Shown here one piece after another: positions 55,003-64,000 of a DNA stretch of 64,000 bases. This stretch comes from Flavobacterium segetis. Lineage in GTDB: Bacteria; Bacteroidota; Bacteroidia; Flavobacteriales; Flavobacteriaceae. The notes under the pieces are model-generated. The model was not told where the DNA came from, did not search any database, and saw only the letters and a list, made by a program, of their open reading frames with translations. A program made the position numbers and the translations under genes. The number at the start of each line of letters is the position of its first letter. Position 1 is the first letter of the stretch. The stretch covers positions 62,001-126,000 of the forward strand of contig NZ_FQWE01000011.1 in NCBI RefSeq assembly GCF_900129575.1. Direction: 5' to 3'.

Positions 55003-58000
55003 TTAAAGATCATTCTTTTTATTCTTTTTTCTTTTTACAATCTTGAAGATTCCTTTTAGATAATCTCTAAAACCTTCTGTCAATGTTCCTTCTTCTTCTC
55101 CTTCTATCAGAATATGTTTTTCTGAGATCTTTGCAAACATATAATACAATCCTGGGATAATAATTACACCGAAAATAGTTCCAAATAGCATTCCTCCTGC
55201 AGCAGCGGCACCAATAGTTCTGTTACCCACAGCTCCAGGTCCCGATGCAAAAACCAACGGAATTAATCCAGCGATAAAAGCAAAAGAAGTCATCAAAATA
55301 GGACGCAATCGAGCCGTTGCTCCTTCGATGGCAGCTTGCATTGCGGTGAGTCCTGCGGCGTGCCTTTGTACGGCAAACTCGACGATCAAAACCGCATTTT
55401 TACCTAATATACCTATCAACATAACCATGGCAATTTGAGCGTAAATGTTGTTTTCTAATCCCAATACTTTCAGTAAAAAGAAGGCTCCAAAAATACCGAC
55501 TGGTAGCGATAAAATTATTGGTAAAGGCAACATAAAACTTTCATATTGTGCCGATAAGACCAGATAAACAAATATTAAAGAGATCAGGAAAATATAAATA
55601 GCTTGATTTCCTTGCCTAGATTCATCTATAGAAATTCCGGCCCATTCGATTCCAAATCCTTTTGGTAATGTTTGTTTGGCTACCTCAGCAACTACTTTTA
55701 GCGCTGTTCCACTACTATAACCAGCAGCAGGACCACCACTTATTTCAGAGGCATTGTATAAATTATGTCTGGTAATCTCAGAAAGACCAAATACTTTTTC
55801 AACGGTCATAAATGCGCCGTAAGGAACCATTTCTCCAGCATCATTTTTGGTGTATAATTTTAAAACATCTTCAGGCATTGCTCTGTATTGTGGCAAAGCC
55901 TGAACCATTACTTTGTATTGACGATCATATTTTATAAAACTAGTTTCATAATTACTTCCTATAAGCGTGGATAAATTATCCATGGCATCGGATATTGAAA
56001 CTCCTTTTTGTTGTGCTTTATCATTATCCACTTTCAACATATATTGTGGAAAACTGGCACTATAAAAAGTAAATACGGACGAGAGTTCGGGTCTTTTACC
56101 TAATTCTTTGACAAAATCTTTAGTTATTTTTTCCATTTTTTTGAAATCGCCCGTACCAATTTTATCTACGACTCGAAGTTCAAATCCACCAGCAGCACCA
56201 TAGCCAGGAACAGCAGGAGGTGGGAAAAACTCAATAGTGGCTCCTTTTATATTTTTTGATTTTTCTTCTAATTCATCCATTACTTGTTGAGACGTGTGTT
56301 TTCTTTCGTCCCAACCTTTTAGATTTACCAAGACACTTCCTGTATTAGATCCAGTACCTTCAGATAATATTTCATAACCTGACATCGTTGAAACTGATTT
56401 TACTTCGTCCATTCCAGAAGCAATTTTTTGTAGTTGATCTGCAATTTCATCCGTTCTTTCTAAAGTTGATCCAGGTGGCGATTGTATAACAGCATAGAAT
56501 AAACCTTGATCTTCATTAGGAATAAATCCAGAAGGTACAGTTGAACTTAATAAATATGTTCCCAAACAAAATCCTAATAGTACCAATACCGTAATCACTC
56601 TTCTGTTCACAATAAGGGTAACTAATTTTTGGTATTTACCTTGTAAACCATTAAACCAATTATTGAATTTAGCTAATAATCTATTTAACACCGTGTCTTT
56701 TTTAGGAACTCCATGTACGTTTTTTAGCATCATAGCACATAAAGCAGGTGTAAAGGTTAACGCTACTATACCTGACAAAATAATTGCCGTAGCCATGGTA
56801 ACCGAAAACTGTCTGTAAAAAATTCCAACAGGACCCGACATGAATGAAACTGGAATAAATACAGCTGCCATGACTAAGGTAATGGCGATAATAGCACCTC
56901 CAATATCTTTCATAGCCATTTTTGTAGCTTCCAATGCATTGACATGAAATTCTTCCATTTTTGCATGAACGGCCTCGACGACGACTATGGCATCATCCAC
57001 CACAATACCAATTGCTAAAACTAATGCGAATAAAGTAATTAAGTTAACTGTAATTCCAAACAGTTGCATGAAAAAGAACGTTCCTATTAACGAAACGGGA
57101 ACTGCAATAGCAGGAATTAATGTAGAACGCCAATCGCCTAAGAATACAAAAACCACTAGTGAAACTAGCAAAAATGCTTCTACTAAAGTGTGAATTACTT
57201 TTTCGATAGAAGCGTCTAGAAATTTAGAAACGTCGTATCCAATTTCATAATCCATTCCTTTTGGAAAGGATTCGCCTTTAATTTCTTCTAGTTTCTTTTT
57301 TACATTCTTAATTACATCGCTGGCATTACTTCCGTACGATTGTTTGATCACAATGGCTGCCGATGGTTTTCCGTTTAATTTGGAATATAAATTGTAATAT
57401 GCATTTCCAAATTCGACTTCAGCGATATCTTTTAATCGGAGTAATTCTCCGTTAGCAGTAGATCTAATTACAATATTTTCATATTGTTCTTTAGTAGTAT
57501 ATCGACCTGGATATTTTAATACATATTCAAATGCTTGCGATTTCTTCCCTGAACTTTCTCCTAATCTTCCTGGTGATGCTTCAAAACTTTGATCGTCTAG
57601 TGATTTCATTACTTCTTCTGACGATACTTTGTAAGCCAACATTCTGTCGGGTTTTAACCAAACACGCATAGAATATTCTCTATCTCCTAAAACATCAGCA
57701 AACCCAACACCGTCAACGCGTTTCAATTCTGAAAGCATATTAATATCGGCATAATTATATAGGAAATTCACATCTAGTTTTGGATCTTTACTATATAAAT
57801 TGATGTAAAGTAACATATTAGATTCTTCACGTGTAATTTTCACACCTTCACGCACCACAATTGGAGGGAGTTTATTGACAACAGCAGCGACACGATTTTG
57901 AACATTTACAGCTGCAATATTTGGATCTGTTCCTAATTCAAATACCGCTTGAATGGAAGCTTCACCATCATTACCAGCATCCGAAGCGATATATTTCATT

Positions 58001-58221
58001 CCTGGAATACCGTTTAAGGCTCTTTCTAACGGAATTACTACAGATTTAACCATCAATTCGCCATTGGCACCCGGATATTCGGCTACAATATTAACTTTTG
58101 GTGGTGAAATAGATGGGAATTGCGTAATTGGTAATTGAATCAATGCTAATCCACCTAAAAACACGATGATAAGCGAAATGACAATAGAAAGAACAGGTCT
58201 TTGAATAAATTTATTAAACAT
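55003..58221 (-). CDS. RND (HAE1/AcrB-type) efflux pump inner membrane transporter
   Basis: The 1072-residue protein is full length with twelve predicted membrane segments and two large periplasmic loops. TM4 carries the proton-relay aspartates in LALVLAIGIVVDDAIVVVEAVHAKMEE, and the text matches the HAE1 subfamily (FIQRPVLSIVISLIIVFLGGLALIQLPITQFPSISPP). It exports drugs or other small molecules using proton flow. Confidence 0.97.
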   Translation of the reverse strand: MFNKFIQRPVLSIVISLIIVFLGGLALIQLPITQFPSISPPKVNIVAEYPGANGELMVKSVVIPLERALNGIPGMKYIASDAGNDGEASIQAVFELGTDPNIAAVNVQNRVAAVVNKLPPIVVREGVKITREESNMLLYINLYSKDPKLDVNFLYNYADINMLSELKRVDGVGFADVLGDREYSMRVWLKPDRMLAYKVSSEEVMKSLDDQSFEASPGRLGESSGKKSQAFEYVLKYPGRYTTKEQYENIVIRSTANGELLRLKDIAEVEFGNAYYNLYSKLNGKPSAAIVIKQSYGSNASDVIKNVKKKLEEIKGESFPKGMDYEIGYDVSKFLDASIEKVIHTLVEAFLLVSLVVFVFLGDWRSTLIPAIAVPVSLIGTFFFMQLFGITVNLITLFALVLAIGIVVDDAIVVVEAVHAKMEEFHVNALEATKMAMKDIGGAIIAITLVMAAVFIPVSFMSGPVGIFYRQFSVTMATAIILSGIVALTFTPALCAMMLKNVHGVPKKDTVLNRLLAKFNNWFNGLQGKYQKLVTLIVNRRVITVLVLLGFCLGTYLLSSTVPSGFIPNEDQGLFYAVIQSPPGSTLERTDEIADQLQKIASGMDEVKSVSTMSGYEILSEGTGSNTGSVLVNLKGWDERKHTSQQVMDELEEKSKNIKGATIEFFPPPAVPGYGAAGGFELRVVDKIGTGDFKKMEKITKDFVKELGKRPELSSVFTFYSASFPQYMLKVDNDKAQQKGVSISDAMDNLSTLIGSNYETSFIKYDRQYKVMVQALPQYRAMPEDVLKLYTKNDAGEMVPYGAFMTVEKVFGLSEITRHNLYNASEISGGPAAGYSSGTALKVVAEVAKQTLPKGFGIEWAGISIDESRQGNQAIYIFLISLIFVYLVLSAQYESFMLPLPIILSLPVGIFGAFFLLKVLGLENNIYAQIAMVMLIGILGKNAVLIVEFAVQRHAAGLTAMQAAIEGATARLRPILMTSFAFIAGLIPLVFASGPGAVGNRTIGAAAAGGMLFGTIFGVIIIPGLYYMFAKISEKHILIEGEEEGTLTEGFRDYLKGIFKIVKRKKNKKNDL

Positions 58222-58249
58222 AATAGTTACTTTATCGGATTAAATTTAT

Positions 58250-59332
58250 CTATTGTTTGATTAATTCTAAACTATTGAAAATCGATGTTGCAGAAACCAT
58301 TTTAGGTTTGATTTTCTCGTCTTCTTTTACCGTTTGAAGTCCATCTATAAGTATTTTATCATCTGCAGATAATCCTGATTTTATGATATAAACATTAGAT
58401 AATCGTTGTTTTATTTCAATAGTTTTAGAGTGTACAACATTGTTTTTATCCATAACAAAAACATATATTTTGTCTTGAATTTCAAAGGTTGCTTTTTGTG
58501 GAATTAATAGTGCATTTTTAATTGGAATAGTTAATCTTACTTTTCCAGTTTCTCCATTTTTTAGTAATAGTTCAGGATTTGGAAATTTTGCTCTAAAGGC
58601 AATGTTTCCCGTATTATTATCAAATTCACTTTCTATAGTTTCAATTTGTCCTGGATATTTATGTTGTTCCCCATTAGATAATAATAAAGTAGCTTTGTTA
58701 TTGATGTCTTTAGTTGCACGAGATTTGTAATTTAGATATTCTACTTCCGACATATTAAAATAAGCATAGACTTCTTTATTATTTGATATTTTTGTTAAAA
58801 CAGTTCCCTCATCTATCGAGCTTCCCTTTTTGAATAAAATTCTGTCAATAGTTCCATCAAAAGGCGCTTTAATTTTTGTGAATGATAAATGCGTTTCTGC
58901 CAGCGATAAATCGGCATTCGCTTCTTCTAATTTTGCTTTAGCCATTGCTAATTCTGATTTTGATACAATATTTTTATCGGCTAAAACTTTAGTATTTTGA
59001 TATTCAATCTGAACTATTTTATAATCTGCTTTGGCTTTTAAAAATTCAGCTTCATATAATTTTGGCATTATGCTAAATAATAATTGACCCGCTTTGACAG
59101 TTTTACCTTCATCTACATAAATGTTTTCTAAATACCCTTTTTCTTGAGCTCTAAGTTCTACATTCTGTATTGATTGTATTTGTGCGATGTATTCTTTCGT
59201 AAAAGTGGTGTCTTTAATTACAGGAGAGGTAACCGTAAATTCTGATATTTCAACTTCTTTTTCTACATCAGATTTGCAACTTGTTAAATTCATTATGGCA
59301 CAAAGGCCAATAAGTATTACAGTTTTATTCAT
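58250..59332 (-). CDS. RND efflux periplasmic adaptor (membrane fusion lipoprotein)
   Basis: The 360-residue protein has a lipoprotein signal (VILIGLCAIMNLTSCKSD), a biotinyl-like lipoyl domain (ELRAQEKGYLENIYVDEGKTVKAGQLLFSI), a coiled hairpin and the KAPFDGTIDRILFKKGSSIDEG return strand. It bridges the AcrB-type pump and the TolC-type channel. It is the first gene of the three-gene operon. Confidence 0.95.
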   Translation of the reverse strand: MNKTVILIGLCAIMNLTSCKSDVEKEVEISEFTVTSPVIKDTTFTKEYIAQIQSIQNVELRAQEKGYLENIYVDEGKTVKAGQLLFSIMPKLYEAEFLKAKADYKIVQIEYQNTKVLADKNIVSKSELAMAKAKLEEANADLSLAETHLSFTKIKAPFDGTIDRILFKKGSSIDEGTVLTKISNNKEVYAYFNMSEVEYLNYKSRATKDINNKATLLLSNGEQHKYPGQIETIESEFDNNTGNIAFRAKFPNPELLLKNGETGKVRLTIPIKNALLIPQKATFEIQDKIYVFVMDKNNVVHSKTIEIKQRLSNVYIIKSGLSADDKILIDGLQTVKEDEKIKPKMVSATSIFNSLELIKQ

Positions 59333-59411
59333 GTTTTGATTATTTATTGTGTTGTATTGTTAAAAGAAAAATTTAAGAAAATATTCTTAGCAGCTCAGTT
59401 TGAATATTAAT

Positions 59412-59516
59412 TTAAATTCTAAAGAGTATGAAAAATGGATGTGTGTTTGGAGCATTTAAATCAATCGTATGTTGATTTTCAAATGCAGTTATTAGAGTAG
59501 AGGATTTAGTTTCCAT
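59412..59516 (-). CDS. Possible 34-residue leader peptide before the RND operon
   Basis: ATG 59516 opens METKSSTLITAFENQH... ending FFILFRI. It lies about 20 bp after a -7-like box and just downstream of the TTAAG repeats. It is followed by 79 bp before the adaptor start. It may be a leader or chance; support is weak. Confidence 0.3.
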   Translation of the reverse strand: METKSSTLITAFENQHTIDLNAPNTHPFFILFRI

Positions 59517-59557
59517 TGGACCTTTGTTTTATTTGGTACAAAGATGCTATAGAGTGG

Positions 59558-59597
59558 CTTTAAGATAGCTTAAGATTGACCTTAAAAAAGGCTTAAA
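59558..59597 (-). promoter_or_regulatory. Tandem TTAAG repeats, likely response-regulator binding site
   Basis: On the minus strand four copies of a TTTTAAG/TCTTAAG-like unit follow each other at about 10-13 bp, ending shortly before a -7-like box. OmpR-type regulators bind such direct repeats. The adjacent regulator gene (61223-61903) is the likely partner. Confidence 0.55.
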
Positions 59598-59864
59598 AAC
59601 TTGCTTTTTTAAAAGTTGTAAATAGAAATTCTAACAAAGGATTGTTAGATGTGGAACTAAATGTATTTAAAGGGAAAAAAACAATCTAACAATTGAAAAT
59701 AAAATAATGTTCTGTTTTGAATACTATCAAAAACACAAAAGATCTTGCTTCTCTGAATTTTTCCCAAATCGAATAGGATTAAAATATAAAGTTGTTGGGT
59801 ATTATTTGCCTAATGTTTTAAAATTAAATTTTACACAAAATATATAAAGAATAATTATTGGCAC

Positions 59865-61226
59865 TTAAATATGAAATATTAGCTGAAATAAATTAGTGTT
59901 TTTTGCAGGAATACTATAGGTAATTTTTGATTTATGCAATGTAAGTACTCGTTGTACAATACGTAAACCAAGGCCAAAACCTGAAGTTCCCTTTGCATTT
60001 TGACCACGCATGAAAGGTTGAAAAATATTTTTTTGTTCCTTTTCAGTCAATGTTTTTCCAGTGTTTGAAACCGAAATAATCAATTGTTCTCCACTCGCGT
60101 GAATTTTGACATTGGCTTGTTGATTATCAGAATAAGCAAAAGCATTTTTTAAAATATTGGTAATAGCAACTTCTAATAATTTTTTGTTTCCACTAATTTC
60201 TAAAAGGGAATCTAAATTTTCGTCTTCTTCGATGTCGAATAGAATAATAAAATCTGGAAATAACTTATTTACTTTTTCGATGGCTGTAAAAAGAATTTCA
60301 TCTAATCTATAAATTTCTCTATTCTCGTATTTTTTATTTTCTAATTTAGAAAGAATTAATAGGGAATTAATCAATTCTGTTAAGTGATCTACGTCGCTTA
60401 AAATATTAGTTAAGAATTCCTTACTATTAGGATCCGTTTCTTTAAGAGCAATATTATTTTCTATTTGTGAAGTAATTCTGGATAATGGCGTACGTAATTC
60501 ATGTGATGCATGAGCTGTAAATTCTTTTTGTTTTTGGTAAGAATCTTCAATTCGATCCATCATAAAATTGAATTCAGTAGCAATTAAATCTATTTCGTTT
60601 TTAGTACTCTTGATTTCAACTCTGGTGTCAAGATTATTTTCGTTAATTTTTCTTATTTTTTGATGAAAAGAGCTCAATGGAAGCATTAATTTTTTGACAG
60701 TAAATGAAGTCAAACCCCAGCAAATTATTGTAAAAAGTAAATATGATATAATTAAAATAAAACGCAGGTACAGTAATTTTCGGTTCCCATAATCATCTTT
60801 AGCAGCTATTAAGGTGTAATAATCATTATGGTCAGTGTCATAAAGCATACCATAAACTTCAAAGTCTCCTTTCTGTCTAAAAAGTGTTTTATGTTTTTTT
60901 AAATACTGTAAATCAGCTATAGACCAACTGATTTTTACATCATCAATAGTGCTGTATATTAAATTAAAATCAGAATCAAAAATTAAAGTATTTTCATTGT
61001 AGAGTTTGTCCATAGTATTATGGTCAATCTTTTTTAATAATTGTTGATCAATATTTTTAACATTAACAAACAACTTTCTGTTAGAAAGTGCTTTGATTTC
61101 AAGACGGTCTCTAAATTCCTCTTTTCTAAAATTAGAATACAGAATAAATATCAACGTGGAAGCTAAGCCAAATAAGACTGTAAAAAGCAAACTTACAATA
61201 AGTGATATTCTGTTATTTAGTGTCAT
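59865..61226 (-). CDS. Sensor histidine kinase
   Basis: The 453-residue kinase has a first membrane segment (ISLIVSLLFTVLFGLASTLIFILY), a periplasmic sensor region of about 115 residues, a second membrane segment (FILIISYLLFTIICWGL), a HAMP region, the HisKA box ASHELRTPLSR with the phospho-histidine, and ATPase motifs (NILKNAFAYS, GFGLGLRIVQRV). The signal is unknown. Its ATG overlaps the regulator stop by 4 bp, and it lies next to the RND operon. Confidence 0.95.
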   Translation of the reverse strand: MTLNNRISLIVSLLFTVLFGLASTLIFILYSNFRKEEFRDRLEIKALSNRKLFVNVKNIDQQLLKKIDHNTMDKLYNENTLIFDSDFNLIYSTIDDVKISWSIADLQYLKKHKTLFRQKGDFEVYGMLYDTDHNDYYTLIAAKDDYGNRKLLYLRFILIISYLLFTIICWGLTSFTVKKLMLPLSSFHQKIRKINENNLDTRVEIKSTKNEIDLIATEFNFMMDRIEDSYQKQKEFTAHASHELRTPLSRITSQIENNIALKETDPNSKEFLTNILSDVDHLTELINSLLILSKLENKKYENREIYRLDEILFTAIEKVNKLFPDFIILFDIEEDENLDSLLEISGNKKLLEVAITNILKNAFAYSDNQQANVKIHASGEQLIISVSNTGKTLTEKEQKNIFQPFMRGQNAKGTSGFGLGLRIVQRVLTLHKSKITYSIPAKNTNLFQLIFHI

Positions 61227-61903
61227 TCGGACTCTTTTAAATAATATCCATACCCAATTTTGGTGTGAATTAATTTTACAGGATGGTCTTTGTCAATTTT
61301 TTTCCTCAAAAAGTTAATGTAAACTTCAATTGTATTTTGATTGGTTTCAATATGGTAATCCCATAATTTTTCGGCTATAAACTGTTTCGAAACGACGTTT
61401 CCATTAGCATTAGCCAGTATCAGCAGAAGTTTAAATTCTTTTGGAGTCAGTTTTATTTCTAGACCAGATCTAAAAACTTTCATTTCCGTTTCAAAAATTT
61501 CTAAATCATCAATACTAATTTTTTCTTTGTTTTGTTGTGGAATTTCTTTTCGCCTTAATAGCGAAGAAACTCGGGCATATAATTCATCAAAATGAAAGGG
61601 TTTAACTAAATAATCATCGGCACCATTTTCGAAAGAAGAAAGTTTATCTTCAATTTCGCTAAAGGCAGTCAACATAATAATGGGTGTTTTTTTATCTACT
61701 TCTCTAATACTTTTACATACTTCGATACCATTTTTTCCAGGAACGTTGATGTCCAGAATTATCAAATCGTATGCATTAGGATTGTATTTTTTTAAAAGTA
61801 ATAACCCATCATAATAAGGTGTACATACAAAAGATTTAGATGCAAAAAAACTTGCAATTTCTTTAGATAAAGTAAAATCATCTTCGAGTAACAGAATTTT
61901 CAT
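61223..61903 (-). CDS. OmpR-family response regulator
   Basis: The 226-residue protein has a receiver domain with D8/D9, phospho-aspartate near 51-52 in IILDINVPG, T in IMLTAFS and K in YLVKPF. The C-terminal winged helix (LTPKEFKLLLILANANGNVVSKQFIAEKLWD, IEVYINFLRKKIDKDHPVKLIHTKIGYGYYLK) is of the OmpR type. It probably controls the RND efflux operon through the TTAAG repeats. Confidence 0.95.
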   Translation of the reverse strand: MKILLLEDDFTLSKEIASFFASKSFVCTPYYDGLLLLKKYNPNAYDLIILDINVPGKNGIEVCKSIREVDKKTPIIMLTAFSEIEDKLSSFENGADDYLVKPFHFDELYARVSSLLRRKEIPQQNKEKISIDDLEIFETEMKVFRSGLEIKLTPKEFKLLLILANANGNVVSKQFIAEKLWDYHIETNQNTIEVYINFLRKKIDKDHPVKLIHTKIGYGYYLKESE

Positions 61904-61972
61904 AGCAATTGTTTATTGGTTAATTTGGTTAATCGGTTAAGCGAATAACCAAATTAACTCTTAAACAGTTTT

Positions 61973-63061
61973 TTATTTAAAATAAGAAAAAGTTTCCTCG
62001 TTTTCTATTTTCAATAACGTTTCATAAATTAGTTTAATTACATTTTCTACGTCATCACGGTGAACCATTTCTACAGTTGTATGCATATAGCGCAATGGCA
62101 ATGAGATTAATGCTGATGCAACTCCGCCATTACTGTAAGCAAAAGCATCAGTGTCCGTTCCGGTTACACGAGATGAAGCTAATCTTTGAAAAGGAATTTC
62201 TTTTGCCATGGCAGTTTCTATAATTAATTCTCTCAAATTGTTTTGAACGGCAGGAGCGTAAGTAATAACTGGACCTTTCCCTATCTTAGTTTCTCCTTCA
62301 ATTTTCTTATCAATCATTGGAGTAGTGGAGTCGTGACAAACATCAGTTACAATCGCAACATTAGGCTTAATAGTTTTTGTAATCATTTCGGCACCACGCA
62401 ATCCAACTTCCTCTTGAACAGAGTTTGTAATGTATAAACCAAAAGGTAATTTGATCTTGTTTTCATGTAACAATCTCGCTACTTCAGCAATCATAAATCC
62501 TCCCATACGGTTATCAATGGCGCGACAAACAAATTTATTTTCGTTCAAAATCATAAATTCATCAGGATAGGTAATCACACAACCCACGTGAACGCCCATT
62601 TTATCTACTTGGTCTTTTGTCTCACAACCAATATCAATAAAAAGATTGTCTACTTTAGTAACTTCTTCTTTCGCTCTATTGCGAGTGTGAATGGCAGGCC
62701 AACCAAAAACTCCTTTTATAATTCCGTTTTTAGTGTGAATGTTAACCCTTTTTGATGGTGCGATTTGGTGATCAGAACCACCATTACGAATTACATAAAT
62801 CAATCCATCATCAGTAATGTAATTTACATACCAAGAAATTTCATCGGCATGACCTTCAATTACTACCTTGTAAGGTGCATCTGGATTTATAACACCTACT
62901 GCAGTTCCGTAAGTATCGGTTATGAAAGTGTCAACATACGGTTTTAAATACTCCATCCATAATTTTTGGCCTTCTGCTTCAAACCCGGTTGGAGAGGCAT
63001 TGTTTAAGTATTGCTCTAAAAATGTAATAGAAGATTCTTTTAATATCGATTTTGTGCTCAT
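61973..63061 (-). CDS. M42-family aminopeptidase / glucanase-like metallopeptidase
   Basis: The 362-residue protein has metal-binding motifs of the M42 family: VVIEGHADEISW, FVCRAIDNRMGGFMIAEVAR, VQEEVGLRGAEM and IVTDVCHDST, with a late histidine in RYMHTTVEMVHRDD. Members are cytoplasmic dodecameric aminopeptidases for small peptides. It is divergent from the DUF4294 gene. Confidence 0.94.
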   Translation of the reverse strand: MSTKSILKESSITFLEQYLNNASPTGFEAEGQKLWMEYLKPYVDTFITDTYGTAVGVINPDAPYKVVIEGHADEISWYVNYITDDGLIYVIRNGGSDHQIAPSKRVNIHTKNGIIKGVFGWPAIHTRNRAKEEVTKVDNLFIDIGCETKDQVDKMGVHVGCVITYPDEFMILNENKFVCRAIDNRMGGFMIAEVARLLHENKIKLPFGLYITNSVQEEVGLRGAEMITKTIKPNVAIVTDVCHDSTTPMIDKKIEGETKIGKGPVITYAPAVQNNLRELIIETAMAKEIPFQRLASSRVTGTDTDAFAYSNGGVASALISLPLRYMHTTVEMVHRDDVENVIKLIYETLLKIENEETFSYFK

Positions 63062-63116
63062 AAAATATTTTTTTGCTAAATTATAAATTTGGCATCACAG
63101 TTGCGTTGATATTTTC

Positions 63117-63124
63117 TAATTTTG
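63117..63124 (+). promoter_or_regulatory. -7 element of the DUF4294 gene
   Basis: TAATTTTG fits TAnnTTTG, 18 bp before ATG 63143. This placement argues against a start at TTG 63122. Confidence 0.55.
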
Positions 63125-63142
63125 ACAATAAAAAATTACCTT

Positions 63143-63814
63143 ATGCAATTACTTAAATTCGTCATGTTTTTTCTTTTCAGTCTTTTTACAATTAATGCTC
63201 AGGTTATACCTCAAGATACTACGAAAATAGATTTCGAATTAGACGAGAATTATATTTTAAATGATACAATTCAGCTTCCTGAGATTTTAATTTTGAAAGA
63301 AAAAATGAATCCAGAGGCTAGAAAGCAATTTCTAATTCTTCAAAACCGAGTTTATGTTACCTATCCTTACGCAAAATTAGCCTCTGAAAGACTGATAAAT
63401 CTTAACAAAGGGATGCTTAATTTGAAAACTAATAGAGAGAAAAAAAAGTACTTTAATATTGTCGAAGCTTATCTAAATAATGAATTTGAAGCTAAGCTTA
63501 AAAAACTTTCCCGAAGTCAAGGACGAATACTAGTAAAATTAATTCATAGACAAACCGGCCAAACAACTTTTGAACTGGTTAAAACTTTGAAAAGTGGTTG
63601 GAAAGCATTTTGGTCTAATACCGCCGCGAGTGTGTTCGACATAAACCTAAAAACGAAATATGCGCCTTACGAGGTTAACGAGGATTATTTAATAGAAACC
63701 ATATTAACACGTGCATTTGAATCCGGAAGATTACAAAATCAAAAAACGGTATTGCCTATTGATTATGAAAATCTCAATGAATTTTGGATTTCTAAATCTC
63801 AAAAAGGCACTTAA
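63143..63814 (+). CDS. DUF4294 family secreted protein
   Basis: From ATG 63143 the protein has 223 residues and a signal peptide (MQLLKFVMFFLFSLFTINAQ). The body contains NRVYVTYPYAKLASERL and KLIHRQTGQTTFELVKTLKSGWKAFWSNTAASVFDINLKTKY, which match the DUF4294 family of Bacteroidota. It probably acts in the periplasm; the function is unknown. Confidence 0.85.
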   Translation: MQLLKFVMFFLFSLFTINAQVIPQDTTKIDFELDENYILNDTIQLPEILILKEKMNPEARKQFLILQNRVYVTYPYAKLASERLINLNKGMLNLKTNREKKKYFNIVEAYLNNEFEAKLKKLSRSQGRILVKLIHRQTGQTTFELVKTLKSGWKAFWSNTAASVFDINLKTKYAPYEVNEDYLIETILTRAFESGRLQNQKTVLPIDYENLNEFWISKSQKGT

Positions 63815-63831
63815 TTTAGCTTTGTGCGTTT

Positions 63832-63889
63832 CACTAAATATAAAAGTGTCCATTATCTTCTTTGGTAATGGACACTTTTATGTTTAGTG
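63832..63889. terminator. Long hairpin after the DUF4294 gene
   Basis: TAAAAGTGTCCATTA (63841-63855) pairs with TAATGGACACTTTTA (63866-63880), and outer CACTAAA and TTTAGTG extend the stem with one mismatch. It can stop transcription from both sides. Confidence 0.82.
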
Positions 63890-63950
63890 CCGGGCTCATA
63901 TCTTTGCTGTGGGCTTTTCACTGCTATCCCTAACGCGAGCCGCGATTGTC
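63889..63950 (-). repeat. Conserved box next to a hairpin, copy 2
   Basis: On the minus strand the text includes GATAGCAGTGAAAAGCCCAC, related to the box at 12556-12576. A hairpin follows it in the same orientation, as at copy 1. The last 50 bases of the window show no gene. Confidence 0.6.
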
Positions 63951-64000
63951 AACATAAAGTAAACCTTTATAGAGATGGTATAATTTAAATCGGCTATTGA

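Larger units (their letters stand above)
59333..59864 (-). other. Regulatory region between the two-component genes and the RND operon
   Basis: About 530 bp. It holds a possible 34-codon frame, a TTAAG direct-repeat cluster and a -7-like CATCTTTG on the minus strand. Nothing else gene-like is seen. Confidence 0.6.

Noticed and set aside
63940-64000. tRNA or rRNA gene at the window end
   Set aside because: No cloverleaf or rRNA-like text could be seen; the GC-rich part belongs to the repeat element.

Overview
The window looks like Flavobacterium or a close relative (Bacteroidota). It is AT-rich, has the gliding genes gldF and gldG next to dnaN, a Bacteroidota relaxase pair (BfmA/BtgA plus MobB), and several promoters with the Bacteroidota -7 motif TAnnTTTG. 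No rRNA, tRNA or CRISPR array was recognised.

Bases 1-12,400 are a defence region on the plus strand. It holds the 3' end of hsdR, a Bro-N gene, hsdM, a DUF1016 nuclease, rhuM, hsdS and a CBS-like/HEPN protein, all tightly packed. A McrBC pair follows, with mcrB interrupted by two in-frame stops, and then a uracil-DNA-glycosylase-like gene. The three accessory genes inside the type I locus each carry a near-perfect 25-27 bp palindrome in their coding sequence. The hsdM/hsdS junction sequence occurs three times, as if cargo genes had been inserted there serially.

Bases 13,075-36,242 appear to be one integrated mobile element of about 23 kb. It sits in the 3' end of mnmE and is bounded by a 15-bp direct repeat of the last mnmE codons. 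The motif AGGTGTACA occurs inside both ends. From the mnmE side the element carries a tyrosine integrase, an unknown gene, an excisionase-like HTH protein, a DUF3987 gene with one in-frame stop, an iteron-like inverted repeat array, a primase-like DUF6371 gene, an oriT candidate, BfmA/BtgA and MobB mobilisation genes, ParA with an RHH partner, and a zinc-finger protein. The cargo is a seven-gene minus-strand run: type III res and mod, an ABC-three-component system (PD-(D/E)xK effector, middle component, SMC-like ATPase with a zinc hook), a DUF262/HNH protein and a PLD-family nuclease. An AbiEi-like pseudogene with a 21-unit TA tract and a higBA toxin-antitoxin pair close the far end. This compound operon is the best candidate for a new defence configuration.

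Bases 36,228-64,000 look like ordinary chromosome: mnmE, two universal stress proteins, a membrane-anchored MutS-like ATPase, dnaN, gldF/gldG, SAM hydrolase, phoH, a HAD phosphatase, an S9 peptidase, purC, an RND efflux operon with its two-component system, an M42 peptidase and a DUF4294 protein. Dispersed palindromic repeats and rho-independent terminators lie between them.

All calls come from reading the sequence and recognising families. No database search was run.
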